A stretch of 7,736 nucleotides of DNA from Bacteroidota bacterium (GTDB lineage: Bacteria; Bacteroidota; Bacteroidia; Chitinophagales; Chitinophagaceae), in assembly GCA_028877005.1 (NCBI GenBank), contig JAGWPI010000019.1, forward strand, positions 1-7,736, in the 5' to 3' direction. The notes below the pieces were generated by a model that did not search any database, was not told the DNA's origin, and was given only the letters and a program-made list of their open reading frames with translations. Of the stretch, positions 1 to 5,574 are shown one piece after another; position 1 is the first letter of the stretch, and the number at the start of each line of letters is the position of its first letter. A program made the position numbers and the translations under genes.

Positions 1-103
1 AGTCGTATCTGGTTGATTTTGAGTGTCTTTTAGCTGGTTTAACCTCCGCAAAACTTCTAATAAAGAGTTCGAGTTCTGTACCAGCGGGTTCACGATTTTA
101 ATT

Positions 104-174
104 TACCCGATCGTATAATGGCAGTACTTCAGATTCTGGCTCTGATAGTTCAGGTTCGAGTCCTGATCGGGTAA
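104..174 (+). tRNA. tRNA-Gln (anticodon CTG)
   Basis: The 71-nt segment folds into a full cloverleaf. The acceptor stem is TACCCGA/TCGGGTA, the D-arm is GTAT...GTAC around an AATGGCA loop, the anticodon stem is TCAGA/TCTGA with loop TTCTGGC, and the T-arm is TCAGG-TTCGAGT-CCTGA. The anticodon CTG lies at 136-138 and reads CAG glutamine codons. The weak U1-A72 first pair is typical of glutamine tRNAs and supports the assignment. The discriminator would be A174 and CCA is not encoded, as is common in Bacteroidota. The variable loop is short (4 nt). A one-base shift of the acceptor stem is possible but would lose T8. Confidence 0.85.
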
Positions 175-300
175 CTAATGTTATGATGAAGCTGGTTTTA
201 TTTTTTGGCTGAATAAGGTTATACGCTAATTATATTTTAAAAGCATTATGCATTCAATGTAATAACTTTTTTGTTTTGGATGATTTTATCGGTCCGCTTA

Positions 301-324
301 GGGAGTGTAAAATAAACTGTGTAA
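301..324. repeat. Possible insertion-sequence terminal end, IS256-like
   Basis: The sequence begins GGGAGTGTAAAATAAACTG and ends TGTAA. Its GTGTAAAA...TGTGTAA composition resembles the terminal inverted repeats of IS256-family elements as I remember them. No partner repeat and no IS256 transposase is present in the window, so it could only be a relic or a chance match. Confidence 0.25.
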
Positions 325-369
325 TAATATATTGATAGAACAGAGCCAGTAGCAAAGTTCTTGCTAAAA

Positions 370-402
370 TTGGTCGGGCTCGATGCCCGGCCAACTTTTT
401 TT
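370..402 (+). terminator. Rho-independent-type hairpin with T-run
   Basis: TTGGTCGGGC (370-379) pairs with GCCCGGCCAA (385-394) around a TCGAT loop. The stem has 10 pairs including one G-T, and C395 plus seven T bases (396-402) follow. This fits an intrinsic terminator for rightward transcription, for example read-through from the tRNA gene about 200 bp upstream. On the other strand only four T bases follow the stem, so leftward termination would be weaker. It could also be a palindrome belonging to a mobile-element relic. Confidence 0.5.
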
Positions 403-505
403 AAAAGTAATGTTGATGTCACATCGCCATTGCTTCGTTCTTGCTTTAATAAAGGCATCATTTTTATAAATTCAAAAGGTATTCTGTCTGGATAAATAAT
501 ACTTA

Positions 506-518
506 ATCCAGGTTTCCT
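506..518 (+). repeat. Left terminal inverted repeat of the IS982 element
   Basis: ATCCAGGTTTCCT differs from the right-end repeat at positions 2 and 6. It lies just beyond the transposase stop codon, so the gene runs almost to the element's edge. Confidence 0.75.
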
Positions 519-521
519 GTT

Positions 522-1376
522 TTAAATAATTGCTTTTACTTGAAAAGCTAAAACGAATAGTAATATTTTAAGTAAGAATCCATCTTTAGTGACTGCGTGA
601 ATAGAATGGGGTGTCATTTCTACAATTTCACTAATAGTGGTTTCTATACGTTTTCTCATTGCATTTTTAATAAAAGCATGATAAGGTTTATCTGGTTTTT
701 TACTGTTTGATTTTCTGCATATTTTTAACTCTATCAGCTCAGTTTCTTTATATAATTCTTCTAATTCATATGCTGTATAGGCACTGTCTCCAAATAAAGA
801 GCTCTCTGGCGGCAGATCCATAAACATTTTCTGCAAGGCTTCTACATCATGTTCGCTACCAGGTGAAAAACAAATTTCAACCGGTATACCATTTTTGGTT
901 GTAATCAACTGTACCTTTACCCCATAAAAATATTCCCTTTTACTGGCATTGAAGCCTCTCCACTGTTCTCCTGTTAATAATTTGCTCCTGTTAATACGTA
1001 TGTTATGGCAGACTTTTAATGGAAACGAATCAATGATATATTCCAACTCTGCACACAAATATTTGAACATTCTGCCAATGTGTAAAAACAACCACATCAA
1101 CAGCGAGGCAACCTTATGCAACCGTTTGTTAAAACCACTCTTGCCAATCATACCAGGTATCATAGCATGTGTGCGCATATAATTAATAGCATGAAACTGG
1201 TTTCCTTTAAAATAAAGAGCTGACACTATTGCCGTGCTTATGATCTCGCTATCACTAACTTTTCGTTCCTTGTGTTCATGATGATGGATGCCTTTCAATA
1301 TATCATCCACTAAACAGTAAATTCCAATAACTTTGTCCTGAAGCATTTGAGTAGAAGTTTTGTTTTCGCAACTCAA
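522..1376 (-). CDS. IS982-family transposase
   Basis: This 284-residue DDE transposase would cut and rejoin the ends of its own insertion sequence. The N-terminal DKVIGIYCLVDDIL segment (14-27) is characteristic of IS982 proteins. The likely catalytic triad is D116 in IDSFPLKVC, D197 in GDSAYTA and E245 in RKRIETTIS, with the family spacing. A basic RxxRSKLLTGEQWRGFN stretch and the YFYGVKVQ strand follow the first Asp. The frame is intact, so the enzyme may be active. The start is uncertain: the coordinates use a TTG at 1376, but an ATG at 1346 (Met11) gives MLQDKVIGIY and is equally plausible from family alignments. The stop lies 4 bp inside the left terminal repeat. It is unrelated in function to the copper genes; it marks the region as a site of insertions. 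Confidence 0.9.
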   Translation of the reverse strand: MSCENKTSTQMLQDKVIGIYCLVDDILKGIHHHEHKERKVSDSEIISTAIVSALYFKGNQFHAINYMRTHAMIPGMIGKSGFNKRLHKVASLLMWLFLHIGRMFKYLCAELEYIIDSFPLKVCHNIRINRSKLLTGEQWRGFNASKREYFYGVKVQLITTKNGIPVEICFSPGSEHDVEALQKMFMDLPPESSLFGDSAYTAYELEELYKETELIELKICRKSNSKKPDKPYHAFIKNAMRKRIETTISEIVEMTPHSIHAVTKDGFLLKILLFVLAFQVKAII

Positions 1377-1406
1377 AATTATTCCTATTTCAAATGCTTC
1401 TATTTT

Positions 1407-1419
1407 AGGAAACTTGGGT
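1407..1419 (-). repeat. Right terminal inverted repeat of the IS982 element
   Basis: Read on the minus strand this is ACCCAAGTTTCCT, the canonical-looking terminus. The sequence between this repeat and the transposase start should hold the transposase promoter. Confidence 0.75.
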
Positions 1420-1422
1420 TAA

Positions 1423-1923
1423 TTAGAAAGAAAATAAACCCTGGTAATAATCAAATATTTTTTGCTGCAGCAACGCATCATACCTGATAATAATAAGGTT
1501 ATTTTTTGTATTATCCAGGTTATTTTTTGCTTTGATACAATCTACTTAAGTGCCTATACCTGCTTCAAATTTTACCGTGGCAGCATGGAAAGAGTTTTCG
1601 AAATCAGCATATTGTTGTTCCAGTGCATGCAACCGTTGCGATGCCTGCTGCATATTGATATAAGTACCATAAACTGATTGCTGTAATTGGGTTTTGGTGG
1701 TTTTTAATAAAAAAGGAGATTGATAGACATGAATTTTTGCCTGCCTTATTTTGGCACGTACCTGCAATCCATTTAAAATGGGTATTTGCAATATCAAACT
1801 CAATGAAGCATTGAAATTATTTTTCCATCGCTGTCCGTATGAAATATTTTGGCTGCTATAATTATTTTGTTGCATGTATAATTTTATGAATAATAATATC
1901 AGAAGAATTGGATAATTTGCCTT
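1423..1923 (-). pseudogene. TolC-family outer-membrane efflux protein, 3' remnant
   Basis: The frame (ATG 1873-1875) reads YSSQNISYGQRWKNNFNASL, then LQIPILNGLQVRAKIRQAKI, then a coiled-coil-like helix (LQQSVYGTYINMQQASQRLH) and FEAGIGT. This is the C-terminal half of an outer-membrane efflux protein, the channel of RND or Cus-type pumps. A TAA at 1546-1548 interrupts it, but the same frame continues with VDCIKAKNNLDNTKNNLIII and RYDALLQQKIFDYYQG to a natural TAA at 1423-1425. That tail is the normal end of the family, so the internal TAA is a nonsense mutation. The 5' two thirds (family members are usually 400-490 residues) is missing; upstream the frame stays open only to 1924. The IS982 right end lies 3 bp past the stop. 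Its former partners were probably a CusA/CusB-like pump (inference). Confidence 0.8.
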
Positions 1924-1938
1924 TTAATTAGCTTTACC

Positions 1939-2031
1939 TTTAATCAAGTTACCCTATTACACAAGGGCGATATTCAGGTACATTCTATCATCTATAAAGG
2001 AAGTATATTTACTTTACAGTTCAATGAATAA
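1939..2031 (+). pseudogene. Sensor histidine kinase, C-terminal remnant
   Basis: A plus-strand frame ending at TAA 2029-2031 reads VTLLHKGDIQVHSIIYKGSI followed by FTLQFNE. This matches the end of the HATPase_c ATP-binding domain, where kinases read roughly LHxGxIxVxSxxGKGSxFTLxLP; the KGS and FTL elements correspond to the G2-box end. Only about 30 codons remain and there is no start codon or upstream domain: the frame is closed by TAA at 1894-1896. The piece lies head-on to the TolC-like remnant, with a junction near 1900-1940. In metal-resistance loci such kinases (CusS-like) sense copper or silver. That role is inferred from the neighbours, because the sensing part is gone. Confidence 0.6.
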
Positions 2032-2194
2032 ACATACAAGCAGCTAACACAGAGCAGATTTTAGTCTGTGTAATATTAAGCATTAAGCCCATGTTGGTTT
2101 TTCGAACAAGTCAACCTGTATTATTATTACGCATCATTAATTATAGTCTGAAATAATATAATTCTGATTATATTAAATTATTTTTTTTAAAATA
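2032..2194. other. Non-coding stretch after the kinase remnant
   Basis: No gene is seen. A 7-bp stem (ACACAGA 2047-2053 with TCTGTGT 2065-2071) lies 16 bp after the kinase stop. It may be the kinase gene's old transcript end, but no T-run follows it. The remainder is very AT-rich and leads into the MITE-like element. Confidence 0.4.
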
Positions 2195-2206
2195 TTAATA
2201 GTATAA

Positions 2207-2222
2207 CGTGTTGTGCTATTAA
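2207..2222 (+). repeat. Left inverted repeat of the MITE-like element
   Basis: CGTGTTGTGCTATTAA pairs with 2335-2350 with one mismatch (position 6). Confidence 0.75.
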
Positions 2223-2334
2223 AATCAGTTTTCGCTTGAAACTTATTGCCTAATGGTGTTTCAGTAAACGCTGTATAACTAATGGCTGTTGAGCCTATTT
2301 TATTGAAACTTATGCCCAGCAAGCTTTTCAGAGC

Positions 2335-2350
2335 TTAATAGCACTACACG
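2335..2350 (-). repeat. Right inverted repeat of the MITE-like element
   Basis: The minus-strand reading is CGTGTAGTGCTATTAA. Together with the left repeat it could form a long stem downstream of the oxidase gene. Confidence 0.75.
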
Positions 2351-2366
2351 TTAATAGTATAATATA

Positions 2367-4952
2367 TTAATAAGTAATTGTTAACCCGGCACCCAAACCC
2401 ATATCACTATCATAATGAGTAGATAAAGAAATATATTTGGTGGCAATGTACCGGAAACCTGCCATGTATTCTTTATCAGTATTTATCATCATATTAAAAC
2501 GCAGGCGTTTACTAATGGGTACATCTTCTCTGCTTAACTGAAACCGGAATTTACCATTACCATCAATTCTTGCATCAGCTACAAACAACAAAGGCAGCGT
2601 GTAAGCAATACCGGCTACTATTGTATGGCGATCTAGTTTATCACTTGTTTGACCAAACCAATTCTTTTTTTCGCTACCAAAAATATTTTTTGGTCCGCCT
2701 TCTACTTTATAATGATAATCAAACCCAATGTAAGGAAACCACCATTGCATTCTGCCAAGGTAACGGCCAAACATAGTTTCACTTTCATATCCTAATTTAT
2801 CGTTTAGCCCCAGATTCCATAAGGTAGTTGCCTTCCAGCGTGTATTTGCAAGCATCACATTCCCATCACTCCCATTGCTTTCCAAACCAATTCTAGCCAT
2901 AGTATGAAACATTCTCCCTTCGGCAAATAATTTTCTTCGTGCCAGTTTTGGGTTAGGTATTTCCGGATTGGGTGGTGAATTTTCATAACTAAATACCCTT
3001 CCCATACCACTCATCATATGGTATAATATATGGCAATGGAAAAACCAGTCGCCGCTCATATTTGCTGCAAACTCTATCGTATCTCTTTCCATTGGCATGA
3101 TGTCTAACACATTTTTTAAAGGAGCGTAATCACCCTGCCCATTCAGTACACGAAAATCATGACCATGTAAATGCATGGGATGACGCATCATAGTATTATT
3201 ATATAATATAATTCTAACATTTTCACCTTTTTTAATTAATATCTTATCGGCTTCAGATAATACCTTATTGTTGATACTCCACATATACCGATTCATATTC
3301 CCGGTTAATTCAAAGTTCAACTCTTTTAGTGGCCCCGGAGGTAAATCGGTATGATGGGTGGCACGTAGCATGCCGTAATTCAATGTTTGAATATCCGGAT
3401 TATCATCATTCATATCCATACCAGCCATACTTTGATTGCCATGATTCATCTGCATTTGTTTACCTTTGCGCATCTGCATGGAATCATTACTTTTATTTTT
3501 CTTTATATTGTCATATCCTGTTATTTCCGGGTACATTACCGTATTCATATCCATCTCCTGATTTTGCATATTCATGCCTTCCATCTGAACCATATTGCCC
3601 TTCATATCCATCATGTCATTCATCATTTTCATTCCTGCAAAGTATTTGAGTTTAGGCAATTTTTTCGCTGGCATTTTCATACCCCTGCCCAACCATAATG
3701 ACGCAGATTTAGTACGGTCTTCCGGCGTTGCCAAAAATTCATACTGCATATTGTCAGGTATTGTTACCACGACATCATAGGTTTCTGAAACCCCTATTAT
3801 CAATCGATCAACCTCAACCGGTTCTACATCATTACCATCGTTCGCTACTACCGTAATCTTACCACCTGAATAGGTTAGCCAGAAATAAGTAGAAGCTGAC
3901 CCGTTTGAGATTCGAAGCCTGACTTTATCGCCCGCCTTGAACTGTGGCATTTCACTTTCACTTTTCCCATTAATGAAGAACTTGTTGTAAGCAACATCAC
4001 TTACATCCATTGCATTCATCCGTTTCCACTCATTGGTTAGTTTTGTTTTAAAGTTTCCACTTTTAATGGCTTCAATATAACTTTGTGTAGTTCCTTTCTT
4101 TATTGCAAACCAATCAGTTGCTGCATGCAGACTACGATCAATTTCGCTGGGATTCATGTCTGCCCAATCACTTAATACGATTGGAATTGCGGGCAAGTCA
4201 TCTATACTCCGCCGGAAACTGGTATCATCATTTCTCTTTTTAAGAATCAATGATCCGTACATACCTATTTGTTCCTGCAATCCAAAGTGACTATGATACC
4301 AGTGGGTGCCATTTTGAATGATTGGAAACTTATATAGATAGGTAGTGTGGGGTTGAATAGGCATTTGGGTAAGATAGGGAACACCATCTTCCTTATTGGG
4401 TACATACAAACCATGCCAGTGCAATCCTGTTGGTTCATTGAGTTCATTGTGTACATAAATTTCTGCTGTATCACCTTCGGTAAAAGTAAGAGTTGGCATG
4501 GGTATCTGTCCGTTTACTGCAATGGCATGTTTTACTTTACCCGTAAAATTTACAATGGTATCCCTTACATATAAATCATAGCGAACGGTTTTTGGAGGCG
4601 CACTTTTCTGTACGGTTTTCGCAGGTGCTATTTTTAGCATGGGCATTGCCATATTATTTAGGTCTTGTTTTTGTGTACTGCCTTTTAAAGGCATCGGCAT
4701 GGTTTGTTTCTTTGGCAATTGCGTTTTTTGCGCTGCTGTATTGACTATTTTTTTATACAAAACCATTCCACACTTCGGACAATTGCCTGGTTTATCTGCA
4801 TGAATTTCAGGATGCATCACACAAGTATAATACGAGGTGATTTGCTGTTTTTTTACGATATCTTTTTGATGCATGTCCATTCCTTTCATGTCTTGTGCCT
4901 GAGCGAAGGAATAAGACGCAAAAAGCAATATTATTAAGATTATTTTTTTCAT
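2367..4952 (-). CDS. CopA-type multicopper oxidase with N-terminal metal-binding domain and C-terminal CopB-like barrel domain
   Basis: An 861-residue exported copper-resistance protein, likely oxidising Cu(I) to Cu(II) and binding copper in the periplasm or at the outer membrane. Residues 1-20 are a Sec-type signal peptide (cleavage near AQA-QD). Residues 41-66 form a heavy-metal-binding domain with YTCVMHPEI and CPKCGM. Cupredoxin domains follow with all four copper motifs intact: HWHG at 178-181, HWYHSH at 217-222, HPMHLHGH at 591-598 and HCHILYHMMSGM at 639-650. The type 1 ligands are probably H591, C640, H645 and M650. Residues 421-520 are a Met-rich insert with about 22 Met, as in CopA/PcoA. 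After the oxidase, residues 671-861 (KLFAEGRMFHT... ending in TITY) resemble the CopB outer-membrane beta-barrel family, including an aromatic C-terminal residue, and would add about 190 residues. CopA and CopB are usually separate genes. It is the last gene of the operon, 17 bp after the methyltransferase remnant. The ATG at 4950-4952 is chosen because the signal peptide starts there. The copper oxidase call is firm; the barrel assignment is moderate. Confidence 0.93.
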   Translation of the reverse strand: MKKIILIILLFASYSFAQAQDMKGMDMHQKDIVKKQQITSYYTCVMHPEIHADKPGNCPKCGMVLYKKIVNTAAQKTQLPKKQTMPMPLKGSTQKQDLNNMAMPMLKIAPAKTVQKSAPPKTVRYDLYVRDTIVNFTGKVKHAIAVNGQIPMPTLTFTEGDTAEIYVHNELNEPTGLHWHGLYVPNKEDGVPYLTQMPIQPHTTYLYKFPIIQNGTHWYHSHFGLQEQIGMYGSLILKKRNDDTSFRRSIDDLPAIPIVLSDWADMNPSEIDRSLHAATDWFAIKKGTTQSYIEAIKSGNFKTKLTNEWKRMNAMDVSDVAYNKFFINGKSESEMPQFKAGDKVRLRISNGSASTYFWLTYSGGKITVVANDGNDVEPVEVDRLIIGVSETYDVVVTIPDNMQYEFLATPEDRTKSASLWLGRGMKMPAKKLPKLKYFAGMKMMNDMMDMKGNMVQMEGMNMQNQEMDMNTVMYPEITGYDNIKKNKSNDSMQMRKGKQMQMNHGNQSMAGMDMNDDNPDIQTLNYGMLRATHHTDLPPGPLKELNFELTGNMNRYMWSINNKVLSEADKILIKKGENVRIILYNNTMMRHPMHLHGHDFRVLNGQGDYAPLKNVLDIMPMERDTIEFAANMSGDWFFHCHILYHMMSGMGRVFSYENSPPNPEIPNPKLARRKLFAEGRMFHTMARIGLESNGSDGNVMLANTRWKATTLWNLGLNDKLGYESETMFGRYLGRMQWWFPYIGFDYHYKVEGGPKNIFGSEKKNWFGQTSDKLDRHTIVAGIAYTLPLLFVADARIDGNGKFRFQLSREDVPISKRLRFNMMINTDKEYMAGFRYIATKYISLSTHYDSDMGLGAGLTITY

Positions 4953-4969
4953 TTCTATGTATTATTTTT

Positions 4970-5572
4970 TTAAAAACTGCAAAACAAAAAATTCTGTTTC
5001 GTATTGAATGGCTTGATATGTGCTTCTCCGATACACTTTATTCTGTAAAAATCGTTCTCGAACCCTTTAACCATAGCATCTTATGAATATTCTTTTATTC
5101 CAAATCCACTATAATTCTGAGGTCTTCTTTTGCAAATATTCCTAATATCAAATAGCCTTCAGATACGATTGATTGTGCTGCGATTTGTACACATTTTTCT
5201 ATTTTATCTTCATGAATCAGAAAATGAAATGCTGCTCAATCGTGCCAGAAATCGAACTTTACTGAAGGTGCAAACCCGGTATCATCTGAAACAATTCAAT
5301 TTACTTTTGCCGCATTTTCGCCCAATCGTTTTTTGGCTCTTTCAATGGCATTGACTGAAATATCCAATACATAAATATTTTCATAATTTAATTTAATTAA
5401 ACCATCAACAAAATGGCTGTTACCTCCACCGATATCAATAATATTGGCAGTTGTAGAAAGATGAAAGAAATTCTTTTGAAGTTTTAGGATATTTCTGAAA
5501 ACAACTGAAACCCTTTTCTTCTTTGGTTATATAGATACTTTCCCAATGCTGTTTTTGATTTACAATTTCCAT
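4970..5572 (-). pseudogene. Class I SAM-dependent methyltransferase, frameshifted and with stops
   Basis: The ATG at 5570-5572 begins MEIVNQKQHWESIYITKEEK, and the decayed frame runs to a TAA at 4970-4972. About 200 codons is full length for this family. After a frameshift near 5464-5473 the SAM-binding motif I appears as ANIIDIGGGNSHFVDG (about 5400-5446), then YVLDIS and AIERAKKRLGENAAKVN. Two in-frame TGA codons follow. The one at 5296-5298 sits where Trp is expected (KVN-stop-IVSD), and the one at 5236-5238 where Arg is expected (FWHD-stop-AAFHF). A one-base deletion near 5122-5125 shifts to a frame reading GPQNYSGFGIKEYS, with a TAA at 5081-5083, and then IKPFNTKQNFLFCSF at the end. It starts 2 bp after the ATPase stop and ends 17 bp before the oxidase start, so it was an operon member. 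The methyl acceptor is unknown. Its lesions make a working full-length product very unlikely. Confidence 0.85.
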
Positions 5573-5574
5573 TT

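Larger units (their letters stand above)
175..505. other. Intergenic stretch without a convincing gene
   Basis: No ORF here resembles a known protein. A 71-codon open frame on the minus strand (246-461) runs through the hairpin at 370-394 and has no recognisable domain, so it is not called as a gene. What can be seen is the hairpin plus T-run and a possible insertion-sequence end at 301-324, both listed separately. The stretch ends at the left terminal repeat of the IS982 element. Confidence 0.6.
506..1419 (-). mobile_element. IS982-family insertion sequence (914 bp)
   Basis: The element is bounded by imperfect inverted repeats. The left end is ATCCAGGTTTCCT (506-518) and the right end, read inward, is ACCCAAGTTTCCT (1419-1407), matching at 11 of 13 positions. 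The ACCC start at the right end is the usual IS982 terminus, while the left end has ATCC. It contains one transposase gene and little else, and about 0.9 kb is normal to slightly short for the family. No clear target-site duplication is visible: the left flank ends AATACTTA and the right flank begins TAATTAGA. The insertion may be old, or one end may have been rearranged. Its right end lies only 3 bp from the stop codon of the TolC-like pseudogene. Confidence 0.85.
2195..2362. mobile_element. MITE-like element with 12-bp flanking direct repeats
   Basis: An exact 12-bp direct repeat TTAATAGTATAA occurs at 2195-2206 and 2351-2362. Between the copies is a 144-bp segment (2207-2350) whose ends are inverted repeats: CGTGTTGTGCTATTAA at 2207-2222 and TTAATAGCACTACACG at 2335-2350, which pair at 15 of 16 positions. 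The segment has no ORF of note, so it fits a non-autonomous miniature transposable element with its target-site duplication. Inside it an 11-bp sequence, TTGAAACTTAT, is repeated directly at 2236-2246 and 2303-2313. The ends do not match the IS982 element nearby, so another transposase must have moved it. A long target duplication recalls the IS4 type (11-13 bp), but that link is inference. The right direct repeat ends 4 bp after the multicopper oxidase stop codon, so the folded repeat could also end or stabilise the operon transcript. Confidence 0.7.

Noticed and set aside
246..461. 71-codon minus-strand ORF
   Set aside because: It has no recognisable domain and crosses a strong hairpin and a T-run. 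It is more likely non-coding or relic sequence.
3329..3698. His/Tyr-rich open frames of about 100 codons on the plus strand
   Set aside because: They are antisense to the Met-rich insert of the oxidase; complements of ATG-rich codons produce His/Ile-rich text. No independent evidence supports a gene.
5236..5298. Two in-frame TGA codons in the methyltransferase, which might suggest selenocysteine or a TGA-reading code
   Set aside because: They sit at expected Trp and Arg positions, and the same gene also has a TAA and two frameshifts. The intact neighbouring genes use TAA stops normally, so decay explains them better.
5130..5354. 74-codon plus-strand ORF
   Set aside because: It is antisense to the methyltransferase pseudogene, whose minus-strand frames carry clear family motifs.
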